A DNA stretch of 64,000 nt, taken from NCBI RefSeq assembly GCF_009671065.1, contig NZ_CP046027.1:1798001-1862000 (forward strand). The letters run 5' to 3'. This stretch comes from Neisseria brasiliensis (GTDB lineage: Bacteria > Pseudomonadota > Gammaproteobacteria > Burkholderiales > Neisseriaceae). Under the pieces are notes generated by a model. The model was not told the origin of the DNA and did no database searches. It was given only the letters and a program-made list of their open reading frames with translations. Made by a program: the position numbers and the translations under genes. The stretch's first letter is position 1. Each line of letters starts with the position of its first letter. This document shows, in pieces, positions 25,311-33,794 of the stretch.

Positions 25311-26057
25311 ATGGATTTTCGTTTTGACATTATTTATGAATATCGCTGGATGTTCTTTTACGGCGCGTTGACCACGCTGGGTTTGACTTTGGTGGCGACG
25401 TTAGGCGGCACGATATTGGGTTTGATTGGTGCGCTGGCGCGGTTGGTGCATTTTGAAAAAGGCGGTGTGTTGCTTAAAGCGGTGGCATGGCTGTTGCGCA
25501 CTTTGTCGCTGGTATATGTGACGCTGTTTCGCGGTACGCCTTTGTTTGTACAGATTTTTATTTGGTACTTCATTTGGGTAGTGGCGTTGATTCACCCGAC
25601 AGACGGTTGGTTGATCAGCGGTGATGCGGCGGTGCAATTGCGTCGCGGTTATGGTGCGCTGATTGCCGGTACGCTGGCGTTGATGGTGAACGCAGGCGCG
25701 TACATCACTGAGATTTTCCGCGCGGGTATCCAATCGATTGACAAAGGCCAAATCGAAGCAGCGCGCTCGTTGGGCTTAACTTATCCGCAAGCCATGCGTT
25801 ATGTGATTTTGCCACAGGCTTTGCGCCGCATGTTGCCGCCGTTGGCCAATGAATTTATCACGCTGCTGAAAGACAGCTCGCTGTTGTCGGCGATTGCGGT
25901 GGCTGAGTTGGCTTATGTGCAAAATACGATTTCCGGCCGCTATTCGGTGTATGAAGAGCCGCTTTATACGGTTGCATTGATTTACTTGATCATGACAACG
26001 TGCTTGGGCTGGATCTTCTTGCGTTTGGAAAAGCGTTATAACGTGGTACATCGTTGA
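25311..26057 (+). CDS. Amino acid ABC transporter permease
   Basis: Polar-amino-acid permease of the HisM/GlnP family, 248 residues, inner membrane. Hydrophobic segments include LTTLGLTLVATLGGTILGLI and ALIAGTLALMVNAGAYITEI. The EAA loop for the ATPase is EAARSLGLTYPQAMRYVILPQA. No binding-protein or ATPase gene adjoins it, so its partners must be elsewhere; the amino acid cannot be told. An uptake-sequence terminator follows at 26070-26107. Confidence 0.88.
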   Translation: MDFRFDIIYEYRWMFFYGALTTLGLTLVATLGGTILGLIGALARLVHFEKGGVLLKAVAWLLRTLSLVYVTLFRGTPLFVQIFIWYFIWVVALIHPTDGWLISGDAAVQLRRGYGALIAGTLALMVNAGAYITEIFRAGIQSIDKGQIEAARSLGLTYPQAMRYVILPQALRRMLPPLANEFITLLKDSSLLSAIAVAELAYVQNTISGRYSVYEEPLYTVALIYLIMTTCLGWIFLRLEKRYNVVHR

Positions 26058-26069
26058 TTAAATGAATAG

Positions 26070-26107
26070 AAAATGCCGTCTGAAACGTAAAGTTTCAGAC
26101 GGCATTT
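26070..26107. terminator. Bidirectional uptake-sequence terminator (AT type)
   Basis: AAAATGCCGTCTGAAAC and its complement with T runs, between convergent permease and aldo/keto reductase genes. Confidence 0.85.
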
Positions 26108-26131
26108 TATTTGGCTCAAAGGTCTCAGCTT

Positions 26132-27118
26132 TTAGAATTCTTCCGTATCAATCTCAGTTTGCGTGGCGGCAGGGTAGCGCGCGCCTTTGACGCTGTGTTG
26201 GTTGATTAATTCGCCGGCTTGTTGCAACACGTCTGCGGCAATAGCCAAATCTGCGGCGGCGATGTTGTCGGCCAAGTGTTGAGGATTGGTGGTGCCAGGA
26301 ATCGGCAGGATATTGTCGGATTGTGCCAGTAACCATGCCAAGCCCAGTTGGGCGGCGGTGCAGCCTGCTTCATCGGCGAGGGTTTGCAGTTGGTCGCGCA
26401 GTTGTAAGTTAGCAGGATAGTTTTCGGCACTAAAGCGTGGCATCGGGCGGCGGATGTCTTTTTCTTCCAAGGCGGTGATGTCGCGCAGGTCGCCCAAAAA
26501 ACCACGGGCAATCGGGCTGAAGGCGACAAAGGCGATGCCCAGCTCGCGGGTTTTGTCTAGCACGGCGATTTCAGGGTTGCGCGTCCACAAGGAATATTCG
26601 GTTTGTACGGCGGCAATCGGGTGCACGGCGTGGGCTTTTTCTAAGGTATCGGCAGAAATTTCGGATAAGCCGATGGCGCGGATTTTGCCTTGCTCGACCA
26701 AGCGCGACAGGGCGCCGACGCTTTCTTCAATCGGCACGTTTTTATCCCAGCGGTGCAGGTAATACAAGTCGATGACATCGATTTGCAGGCGTTGCAGTGA
26801 TTCGTCGGCTTGGCGGATTAGGGTGTCGGGGCGGCCGTCGATAACGCGTTTGCCGTTGACACCGCCCATGCCGCATTTGCTGGCAAGGAAAATATGGCTG
26901 CGGTGGTTTTTCAAGGCTTTGCCGGCTAAGGTTTCATTGGCGCCGAAACCATATAGGGTGGCGGTGTCGAAATGGTTGTAACCCAAATCGATGGCTTGCT
27001 GCAGGAAATTAATGGCGGTTTGCTCGTCCGGTGGTGTACCGTAGGCGTGGCTGAGGTTCATGCAGCCGAGGCCGATGGGGTGGACAGGTGTGTTGTTGAT
27101 GGTGCGGTTTGGGGACAT
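26132..27118 (-). CDS. Aldo/keto reductase
   Basis: NADPH-dependent oxidoreductase of 328 residues with a TIM-barrel. The catalytic tetrad pattern is visible: Asp and Tyr in FDTATLYGFGANE, Lys in HIFLASKCGMG and His in DLYYLHRWD. The C-terminal NADP site reads NILPIPGTTNPQHLADN. It is the last gene on the strand of the protocatechuate operon and may act on an aldehyde from aromatic breakdown, but it could equally be a general reductase. Confidence 0.88.
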   Translation of the reverse strand: MSPNRTINNTPVHPIGLGCMNLSHAYGTPPDEQTAINFLQQAIDLGYNHFDTATLYGFGANETLAGKALKNHRSHIFLASKCGMGGVNGKRVIDGRPDTLIRQADESLQRLQIDVIDLYYLHRWDKNVPIEESVGALSRLVEQGKIRAIGLSEISADTLEKAHAVHPIAAVQTEYSLWTRNPEIAVLDKTRELGIAFVAFSPIARGFLGDLRDITALEEKDIRRPMPRFSAENYPANLQLRDQLQTLADEAGCTAAQLGLAWLLAQSDNILPIPGTTNPQHLADNIAAADLAIAADVLQQAGELINQHSVKGARYPAATQTEIDTEEF

Positions 27119-27133
27119 GGTGATTCCTTATTT

Positions 27134-27217
27134 GAGGCCGTCTGAATATTTTTTCAGACGGCATAGCAAAATACAAAAGGCACAGGCCGTCTGAACGAAT
27201 GATGTTTCAGACGGCCT
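27134..27217. terminator. Two uptake-sequence hairpins between ligC and the aldo/keto reductase gene
   Basis: AGGCCGTCTGAATATTTTTTCAGACGGC at 27135-27162 (shown here as one hairpin of two arms and a short loop) and a second pair spanning 27183-27217. Together they probably end the lig transcript before the reductase gene. Confidence 0.6.
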
Positions 27218-27229
27218 GCGGCTATCAGA

Positions 27230-28183
27230 TTAAGCCAACTGTTTTTCCAGTTCGCCCAATACTTTGTAGCATTCAATCACGCTTTCAACGCTGGAGTTCG
27301 GCTGGCGGCCTTCGCGGATAGCGGCGAAGAATTCGCGGTCTTGCAGCTCAATGCCGTTCATCGATACGTCCACATTGCTCACGTCAACCGGCTCTTCTTT
27401 GCCGTTGACCAAATCGTCGTAGCGGGCAATGTAGGTGCCGTTGTCGCAGATGTAGCGGAAGAATGTACCCAACGGACCATCGTTGTTGAACGACAGCGAC
27501 AAGGTGCAAATCGCGCCGTTTTCGGCTTGCAGTTGAATCGACATGTCCATGGCAATGCCCAGTTCAGGATGTTTCGGGCCTTGGATGGCGTTGGCTTTGA
27601 CCACCTTGCTGCCGGTTTGGTATTGGAACAAGTCAACGGTGTGGGCGGCGTGGTGCCACAGCAGGTGGTCTGTCCATGAGCGCGCTTCGCCTTTGGCGTT
27701 GGTGTTGGTGCGGCGGAAGAAGTAGGTTTGTACGTCCATTTGTTGGATGTTCAGCTCACCGGCTTTAATTTTGTTGTGCACCCACTGATGGCTTGGGTTG
27801 AAGCGGCGGGTGTGGCCGACCATGGCAACCAAGCCGGTTTCTTTTTGCACGCGCAACACTTCTTCGGCATCCGCCCAAGAATCGGCCAACGGGATTTCCA
27901 CTTGAACGTGTTTGCCCGCGCGCAGACATTGCAGCGTTTGCTCGGCGTGCAGCTGGGTCGGGGTGCACAAAATCACGGCATCGACTTCAGGCATGGCCAA
28001 GGCATCGGCCAATTCGGTGGTGGCAAAACCGATGCCGTATTTTTCGGCCACGGCTTTGGTTTTTTCCAAATCGCGGCTGATGAGCGCTACGACTTCAACA
28101 TCGGGAATGTTTTTGATGCCGTCAAGGTGTTTTTCGCCGAATGCACCGGCACCGGCCAGCGCGACTTTGATTGTTTGTGCCAT
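27230..28183 (-). CDS. ligC: 4-carboxy-2-hydroxymuconate-6-semialdehyde dehydrogenase LigC
   Basis: Gfo/Idh/MocA-family NADP-dependent dehydrogenase, 317 residues, that oxidises the hemiacetal of the LigAB ring-cleavage product to 2-pyrone-4,6-dicarboxylate. N-terminal Rossmann motif VALAGAGAFGEKHLDGI, then TPTQLHAEQTLQCLRAGKHVQVEIPLAD and HTRRFNPSH, typical of LigC. It is placed directly after ligB. AAGGAT precedes the start. The position in a complete lig set makes the specific call strong. Confidence 0.92.
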   Translation of the reverse strand: MAQTIKVALAGAGAFGEKHLDGIKNIPDVEVVALISRDLEKTKAVAEKYGIGFATTELADALAMPEVDAVILCTPTQLHAEQTLQCLRAGKHVQVEIPLADSWADAEEVLRVQKETGLVAMVGHTRRFNPSHQWVHNKIKAGELNIQQMDVQTYFFRRTNTNAKGEARSWTDHLLWHHAAHTVDLFQYQTGSKVVKANAIQGPKHPELGIAMDMSIQLQAENGAICTLSLSFNNDGPLGTFFRYICDNGTYIARYDDLVNGKEEPVDVSNVDVSMNGIELQDREFFAAIREGRQPNSSVESVIECYKVLGELEKQLA

Positions 28184-28216
28184 AATCTATCCTTACTTTT
28201 TAGAAAATGAGTGGGT

Positions 28217-28246
28217 AAGGCCGTCTGAAAGTTTTCAGACGGCCTG
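28217..28246. terminator. Uptake-sequence hairpin between ligB and ligC
   Basis: AAGGCCGTCTGAAAG directly faces its complement. It lies within the operon. Confidence 0.55.
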
Positions 28247-28261
28247 AGACATTTGAAAAGA

Positions 28262-29116
28262 TTACTTCTTAGGCGCTTCCAAAATCAGATGGCCGACGGC
28301 GGTATTCGACGCCGGAACATGATAGAAGCGGTGTTTCACGATAGGCTCTTCGCCTTCGTCACACATGGCGGCGCGGGCAATCAGCCACATCACCAATTCA
28401 ATGCCTTCCGAACCGGCTTCGCGCACATATTCGACATGCGGTTTTTTCGCCAATTCTTTCGGGTCGGTAATCAAATCATCTAAGAATTGGTTGTCCCATT
28501 CTTTATTGATTAAGCCGGCGCGCGGGCCTTGCAGTTGGTGGCTCATGCCGCCGGTGCCCCAGATGTGGACGTTCAAATCTTCATCGTAGCTTTCGACGGC
28601 TTTTTTGATGGCTTTGCCCAAATCGTAGCAGCGTTGGCCGCTTGGTACCGGATATTGCACCACGTTCACGTGCAGTGGAATTACTTTAACCGGCCATTTT
28701 TCGACATCGCCGAACATCACGGTCATCGGCACGGTCAGGCCGTGGTCAACTTCCATTTCGTAGCACAACGTCAAATCGAAACCTTGCTCGATCACAGAAT
28801 GCGCCAAGTGCGATGCGAAATTTTGGTCGCCCGGCACATTCGGCACTGGGCGGCGACCCCAGCCTTCGTCGGAAGGTTGGAATTCTTCATTCATGCCCAA
28901 GGCGAAGGTCGGAATCAGGTCGAAACCGAAATTGTTGGTGTGGTCGTTGTACACCAAAATAATCACATCAGGATTATTTTCTTTTTGCCATTCTTTGCTG
29001 TATTCGTAGCCGGCGAACACCGGTTTCCAGTAGTCTTCACCGGTTTTTTTCAAATCCCAAGCCACGCCGACGGCCGGAATGTGGGAAGTGTAAACGCTTG
29101 CGGTAATTTTAGCCAT
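28262..29116 (-). CDS. ligB: Protocatechuate 4,5-dioxygenase beta subunit LigB
   Basis: Catalytic subunit of the class III extradiol dioxygenase that opens protocatechuate between C4 and C5 using Fe(II). 284 residues. The iron ligands expected for the family are seen as His12 in YTSHIPAVG, a second His in VYNDHTNNF near residue 59, and Glu in GIELVMWL near residue 240. The catalytic His lies in TGGMSHQLQGPRAG. GGAGAG precedes the ATG. It pairs with LigA 20 bases upstream. Confidence 0.95.
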   Translation of the reverse strand: MAKITASVYTSHIPAVGVAWDLKKTGEDYWKPVFAGYEYSKEWQKENNPDVIILVYNDHTNNFGFDLIPTFALGMNEEFQPSDEGWGRRPVPNVPGDQNFASHLAHSVIEQGFDLTLCYEMEVDHGLTVPMTVMFGDVEKWPVKVIPLHVNVVQYPVPSGQRCYDLGKAIKKAVESYDEDLNVHIWGTGGMSHQLQGPRAGLINKEWDNQFLDDLITDPKELAKKPHVEYVREAGSEGIELVMWLIARAAMCDEGEEPIVKHRFYHVPASNTAVGHLILEAPKK

Positions 29117-29136
29117 GTGGGTCTCTCCGGTTGGGA

Positions 29137-29532
29137 TTATTGGTTTTCTTGTTCGTGTAAGTAGCGGTTGCCTTCGATGCTGCGGCCGCCGTTGATCATC
29201 ATGTTGCGGTATTCTTCTTCGCTCATGCCGGTCATGCTGCCCGCCATTTGTTGGAAGGTCAGGCCGTCGGTGGCGCCGATTTTGGCCAACACGTAAATAT
29301 TGCCGCCCAATTCCATGCAGCGGTTTAAATCACGCGCCATCACGGCTTGCTTTTGCTCTTCGCTCATCGGCCATTCGTCGAGATAAGCGCGCTCGTCGGC
29401 TTTGAAACGCTCGCGGTTGGCGGCAGAACGCAGCGACATGCAGAATTGGTTGAGATGATATCCCTTGCTGGCCTGCTCTGAATCGAAAATGCGGGTGCCG
29501 GGAATGTCTTTATAAGGCTTGTTCAATGCCAT
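29137..29532 (-). CDS. ligA: Protocatechuate 4,5-dioxygenase alpha subunit LigA
   Basis: Small subunit (131 residues) that closes the active site of LigB. The family core is PGTRIFDSEQASKGYHLNQFCMSL and a helical segment RFKADERAYLDEWPMSEEQ, with MNGGRSIEGNRYLHEQ-like ending (MMINGGRSIEGN). AAAGGAG lies 9 bases before the start. Confidence 0.95.
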   Translation of the reverse strand: MALNKPYKDIPGTRIFDSEQASKGYHLNQFCMSLRSAANRERFKADERAYLDEWPMSEEQKQAVMARDLNRCMELGGNIYVLAKIGATDGLTFQQMAGSMTGMSEEEYRNMMINGGRSIEGNRYLHEQENQ

Positions 29533-29636
29533 GATGTGGACTCCTTTGTGAAATGTTTCAGACGGCCTGTTGATTTTATGCGTTTAAATATAACGCGTCC
29601 TTTTAGTGGGAGCAACCAAAGGCCGTCTGAAAGAGG

Positions 29637-30560
29637 TTAAGCTTGATATTCTTCCGGCCAGTATAAACGCATCGGATTATCGACCAACAGTTTTTGGCGT
29701 TCGGCTTCGGTCGGGGCGATTTGCGCCACCCAGTCAACCAGCAAACCATCGTCCGGCATGTGGTCTTTTAAATTTGGATGCGGCCAGTCGGTGCCGAACA
29801 AGACGCGGTCGGGAAATTCCTGCATCAGGCGGCGGGCAAACGGCACGACATCGGTGTAGGCGTGTTGTTCGCCGTCGAGCGCTTTCGGGCCGGTGTTGCT
29901 CAGGCGTTCAGGGCAAGACAGTTTGCTCCAGAAATTCTCGTTTTCGCGCATGAGTTTGACAAACAATTCAAAATCACCGCCATGCGCTGGTTGGGCTACG
30001 TCAGGGCGACCCATGTGGTCAACCACTACGGTGGTCGGCAACGAGGTAAAGAAATCGTAGTATTCGGCCAAATCGGCGGCTTCGAAATAAATCACGATGT
30101 GCCAGCCCAGCGGCGCGATTTTGTCGGCGATGGTGCGCAAGGCTTCGACCGTCGCGGTATCGACCAAGCGTTTCACAAAATTGAAGCGTACGCCGCGCAC
30201 ACCGGCGGCATGTAAGCGCTGCAATTCTTCTTCCGTCACATCGGCTTTTACCGTGGCTACGCCGCGCGCTTTGTTGCCGGCGGTTTCGAGGGCATCGACC
30301 AAGGCGCGGTTGTCGGCACCGTGGCAGGTGGCCTGCACAATCACGTTGCGCTCGAAGCCGAGCAAATCGCGCAGGGCAAACAGCTTTTCTTTACCCGCAT
30401 CGCAAGGGGTGTATTTGCGCTCGGGGGCGTAAGGAAATTTATCGCCCGGGCCGAAAACGTGGCAATGGGCATCGACCGCGCCTTGCGGCAATTGCAGTTT
30501 CGGCTTAGACGGGTTAGGGTAGAAATCCAACCAGCCCGGTGTTTTTTCAAATGCGCTCAT
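29637..30560 (-). CDS. ligI: 2-pyrone-4,6-dicarboxylate hydrolase LigI
   Basis: Amidohydrolase-superfamily lactonase, 307 residues, that opens 2-pyrone-4,6-dicarboxylate to 4-oxalomesaconate. The metal-site start VDAHCHVFGPGDKFPYAPERKY is near residue 30, and the C-terminal FGTDWPHPNLKDHMPDDG carries the conserved Asp. LigI-type members work without a bound metal. AGGAG precedes the ATG. It sits between pobA and ligA. Confidence 0.94.
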   Translation of the reverse strand: MSAFEKTPGWLDFYPNPSKPKLQLPQGAVDAHCHVFGPGDKFPYAPERKYTPCDAGKEKLFALRDLLGFERNVIVQATCHGADNRALVDALETAGNKARGVATVKADVTEEELQRLHAAGVRGVRFNFVKRLVDTATVEALRTIADKIAPLGWHIVIYFEAADLAEYYDFFTSLPTTVVVDHMGRPDVAQPAHGGDFELFVKLMRENENFWSKLSCPERLSNTGPKALDGEQHAYTDVVPFARRLMQEFPDRVLFGTDWPHPNLKDHMPDDGLLVDWVAQIAPTEAERQKLLVDNPMRLYWPEEYQA

Positions 30561-30572
30561 GAAGTTCTCCTA

Positions 30573-30606
30573 TGAGGCCGTCTTAAACGTTTCAGACGGC
30601 CTTTTT
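30573..30606. terminator. Uptake-sequence hairpin between pobA and ligI
   Basis: AGGCCGTCTTAAACG and the facing TTTCAGACGGCCTTT; the left arm has a T-for-G change in the uptake core. Confidence 0.5.
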
Positions 30607-30609
30607 CTT

Positions 30610-31779
30610 TTAATAAGGCAGGCCGACGTAGTTTTCCGCCAAGGTTTTGGCCGCGTTTTCGGTCAAATTCAATTGGTTGAACTCGGCTTCCTGCATTTTG
30701 CGTTCGAAATCGTCGCTATCGGGGAAGGTGTGCAGCAGCTTGGTCATGTACCAAGAGAAACGCTCCGCCGCCCACACGCGTTTCAGGCAACGCTCGGAAT
30801 AGCCGTCGATGCCCGTGCTGCTTTGGTTGCGGTAGTAGTCGTCAAATGCATCGGCCAGACATTGCACGTCGCCCGCGGCCAGATTCAAACCTTTGGCGCC
30901 GGTCGGCGGCACGATGTGCGCCGCATCGCCCGCTAGGAACAAAGATTTGTAGCGCATCGGTTCGCTCACGAAGCTGCGCAATGGGGCAATGCTTTTTTCC
31001 AAGCTCAGGCCGGTCACCAATTTAGCGGCGGTTTCGGCCGGCAGACGGTTTTTCAATTCTGCCCAGAAGCGCTCGTCTGACCATTCTTCCACTTTGTCGG
31101 TCAGCGGCACTTGCAGGTAGTAGCGGCTGCGGGCGGTCGAGCGTTGGCTGCACAACACGAAACCGTTGTCGTGTTTGGCGTAAATCAATTCGTCGGATAC
31201 CGGCGGTGTGTCGGACAATAAACCCAACCAGCCAAACGGATACACGCGTTCGTAAGATTTCAACACATCGGCCGGAATGCCTTGGCGCGATACGCCATGG
31301 AAACCGTCGCAACCGGCGATAAAGTCGCAATCCAAGCGGTGTTCTTCGCCATCTTTGGTGTAGGTGACATAAGGCGCGGTGGTGTCGATGTCGTGCAGGG
31401 CAACGTTGTCGGCTTCGTAAACGGTCACGCCGCCGGTGGCTGCACGCGCGTCCATCAAGTCGCGGGTAACTTCGGTTTGGCCGTACACGACCACGTTTTT
31501 GCCGACTTCTTTTTCAAAATCGATGCGCACATGTTGGTCATTGAACAACAATTCCACGCCGGTATGCACCAAGCCTTCTTCGTGCATGCGCTCGGCAGCA
31601 CCGGCTTTTTCCAAACCTTGCACGGTGGTGTGTTCCAACACGCCGGCACGAATGCGGCTCAACACATATTCGCCGCTTTTGCGCTCTAAAATCACATTGT
31701 CGATGCCGTTTTGATACAGCAATTGGCCGAGCAGCAAACCCGACGGGCCTGCGCCGATGATGGCAACTTGGGTTTTCAT
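30610..31779 (-). CDS. pobA: 4-hydroxybenzoate 3-monooxygenase PobA
   Basis: FAD/NADPH hydroxylase that makes protocatechuate from 4-hydroxybenzoate. 389 residues, near the usual 394. FAD motif GAGPSGLLLGQLL, the PobA-specific RAGVLEHTTV, the DG motif FIAGCDGFHGVSR and the GD motif LFLAGDAAHIVPPTGAKG are all present. It lies inside the lig operon, so hydroxybenzoate is an expected growth substrate. Confidence 0.96.
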   Translation of the reverse strand: MKTQVAIIGAGPSGLLLGQLLYQNGIDNVILERKSGEYVLSRIRAGVLEHTTVQGLEKAGAAERMHEEGLVHTGVELLFNDQHVRIDFEKEVGKNVVVYGQTEVTRDLMDARAATGGVTVYEADNVALHDIDTTAPYVTYTKDGEEHRLDCDFIAGCDGFHGVSRQGIPADVLKSYERVYPFGWLGLLSDTPPVSDELIYAKHDNGFVLCSQRSTARSRYYLQVPLTDKVEEWSDERFWAELKNRLPAETAAKLVTGLSLEKSIAPLRSFVSEPMRYKSLFLAGDAAHIVPPTGAKGLNLAAGDVQCLADAFDDYYRNQSSTGIDGYSERCLKRVWAAERFSWYMTKLLHTFPDSDDFERKMQEAEFNQLNLTENAAKTLAENYVGLPY

Positions 31780-31905
31780 GGTTTTTCTCCTAAACTTGAT
31801 TCAGCAGCTAGATCTCAATGTATGTTCAGACGGCCTGAGCAGAAGATGTGTGTTATCTGGCCGCTTTTTTATAATGGATATGAAGATGAGGGTGTGTCGG
31901 GTGTT

Positions 31906-31939
31906 TCAGACGGCCTAGTTTGATTGAGGCCGTCTGAAA
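31906..31939. terminator. Uptake-sequence hairpin between ligK and pobA
   Basis: TTTCAGACGGCCTA and AGGCCGTCTGAAA flank a 9-base loop in a 170-base gap. Another single copy is near 31827. Confidence 0.55.
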
Positions 31940-31951
31940 TCTGTTGGCGGC

Positions 31952-32650
31952 TTAGTCGATATACTTCAAACCGGCTTTTTCCAAGCCTTCGCGCATTTTG
32001 TAGTAATCCAAGCCTAAAGTGCCGTTGGCGAAGATTTGGCGTTTGTCGCCTTCGTTGGCTTCGCGTTTTTCAGCAGCATCGGCAATTTCCATGGCGCGTT
32101 CGGCCGGAACCACAACCACGCCGTCGATGTCGGCCACAATCACGTCGCCCGGGTTAACCAGCGCACCGGCGCACACAACAGGCACATTCACCGAACCCAA
32201 AGTCGCTTTAATCGTACCTTTGGCGTGAATGGCTTTGGAAAACACCGGAAATTCCATTTCGGTCAAATCCGCCACATCGCGCACGCCGCCGTCGATAATC
32301 AAACCTTTGCAGCCTTGTGCTTTAAACGAAGTGGCCAGCAGGTCGCCGAAAAAGCCGTCGGCATTGTCGGAAGTGCAGGCGGCCACGGCCACATCGCCCG
32401 GCTGCAATTGTTCGGCGGCAACGTGCATCATCCAGTTGTCGCCCGGTTGCAGCAAAATGGTCACGGCGGTGCCGCAGATTTTCGCGCTCGGGTAAATCGG
32501 GCGCATGTAAGGTTTCATCAGGCCGATGCGACCCATGGCTTCGTGGATCGTGGCGCTGCCGAAGCGCGATAGTTTTTCCACGGCGGCAGGGTCGGCGCGC
32601 TTGATGTTGCGTTTCACCACGCCCAATTGATTCAGATATACGTCGGTCAT
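31952..32650 (-). CDS. ligK: 4-carboxy-4-hydroxy-2-oxoadipate aldolase LigK
   Basis: Divalent-metal aldolase of the RraA-like family, 232 residues, that cleaves the last intermediate to pyruvate and oxaloacetate and also decarboxylates oxaloacetate. Family blocks: GSATIHEAMGRIG, VAACTSDNADGFFGDLLATS, GLIIDGGVRDVADL and IVADIDGVVVVP. It starts 2 bases after ligJ ends. Confidence 0.94.
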   Translation of the reverse strand: MTDVYLNQLGVVKRNIKRADPAAVEKLSRFGSATIHEAMGRIGLMKPYMRPIYPSAKICGTAVTILLQPGDNWMMHVAAEQLQPGDVAVAACTSDNADGFFGDLLATSFKAQGCKGLIIDGGVRDVADLTEMEFPVFSKAIHAKGTIKATLGSVNVPVVCAGALVNPGDVIVADIDGVVVVPAERAMEIADAAEKREANEGDKRQIFANGTLGLDYYKMREGLEKAGLKYID

Positions 32651-32652
32651 GA

Positions 32653-33684
32653 TTACAGTCCTTTCGCTTTCAGGCGGGCATCCAAGCGTGGGAACACGCG
32701 GCGGGCGTTGCCTTCGTAAATTTGGTGTTTGTCTTCGGCTGAAATGTTGGCTGCTTCGATGTAGCGTTTGGTATCGTCGAAGTAGAAGCCGGTGCGCGGG
32801 TCGATGTCGCGGACGGCACCAATCATTTCGGATGCGAACAAGATGTTTTTGTTCGGCACCACGTCGAGCAGCAAATCAATGCCCGGTTGGTGGTACACAC
32901 AGGTATCGAAGAAGATGTTGTTCAACAAATGTTCTTCCAATTCCGGCTTTTTCAGCACCATCGCCAAACCGCGGAAACGACCCCAGTGGTAAGGCACCGC
33001 GCCGCCGCCGTGCGGAATCAGGAAGCGCAGGGTCGGGAAGTCTTTAAACAAATCGCCTTGCAGCAATTGCATGAATGCGGTGGTGTCGGCGTTCAGGTAG
33101 TGCGCACCAGTGGTGTGGAAACAGTTGTTGCACGAAGTGGAAACGTGAATCATGGCCGGAATGTCGTATTCGACCATTTTTTCGTAAATCGGATACCAGT
33201 ATTTGTCGGTCAGCGGTGGGGAAGTCCAATGGCCGCCCGATGGATCAGGGTTCAGGTTGATGCCGACGTTGCCGAATTCATTGACACAGCGTTCCAATTC
33301 GGCAATACAGGTTTCAATCGGCACGCCCGGGCTTTGCGGCAACATCGCTACCGGCACGAAATTGTCGGGGAAGAGTTGCGACACGCGGTAGCATAATTCG
33401 TTGCAAATCGCCGCCCAAGTGGACGACACTTCAAAATCACCGATGTGGTGTGCCATAAAGCTGGCACGCGGTGAGAACAGGGTCATGTCGGCGCCGCGCT
33501 CTTTCATCAGGCGCAATTGGTTTTTTTCGATGGTTTCGCGCAATTCGTCATCGCTGATTTTCAATTCGCTGGCTTTTGGCATTTGTGAAGGGTTGCCGAT
33601 GGCGGCGATTTGTTTGTTGCGCCATGCTTCGAGTGAAGGCGGGGCGGTGGTGTAGTGGCCGTGGCAGTCGATAATCAGGCTCAT
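32653..33684 (-). CDS. ligJ: 4-oxalomesaconate hydratase LigJ
   Basis: Amidohydrolase-superfamily hydratase of 343 residues that adds water to 4-oxalomesaconate. Metal site at the N-terminus: IIDCHGHYTTAPPSLEAWR (His8, His10). Further blocks VGINLNPDPSGGHW, IPHGGGAVPYHWGRF and FASEMIGAV match LigJ rather than the GalB zinc hydratases. CAAGGAG precedes the ATG. Confidence 0.94.
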   Translation of the reverse strand: MSLIIDCHGHYTTAPPSLEAWRNKQIAAIGNPSQMPKASELKISDDELRETIEKNQLRLMKERGADMTLFSPRASFMAHHIGDFEVSSTWAAICNELCYRVSQLFPDNFVPVAMLPQSPGVPIETCIAELERCVNEFGNVGINLNPDPSGGHWTSPPLTDKYWYPIYEKMVEYDIPAMIHVSTSCNNCFHTTGAHYLNADTTAFMQLLQGDLFKDFPTLRFLIPHGGGAVPYHWGRFRGLAMVLKKPELEEHLLNNIFFDTCVYHQPGIDLLLDVVPNKNILFASEMIGAVRDIDPRTGFYFDDTKRYIEAANISAEDKHQIYEGNARRVFPRLDARLKAKGL

Positions 33685-33794
33685 GGGTTGCTCCTTGATG
33701 ATTTTTTATGGGGTAAACAGGCCGTCTGAAAAGCGGCGTGTGGGTAGGGTGTTTTAGACGGCCTTTAATACAATAGGCCGTCTGAAAGTAGGGC

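Noticed and set aside
26112..26131. IS-end-like CAAAGGTCTCAG near the aldo/keto reductase, and a similar piece at 5345
   Set aside because: Short single matches to the MITE end without a partner repeat; likely chance or worn remnants.
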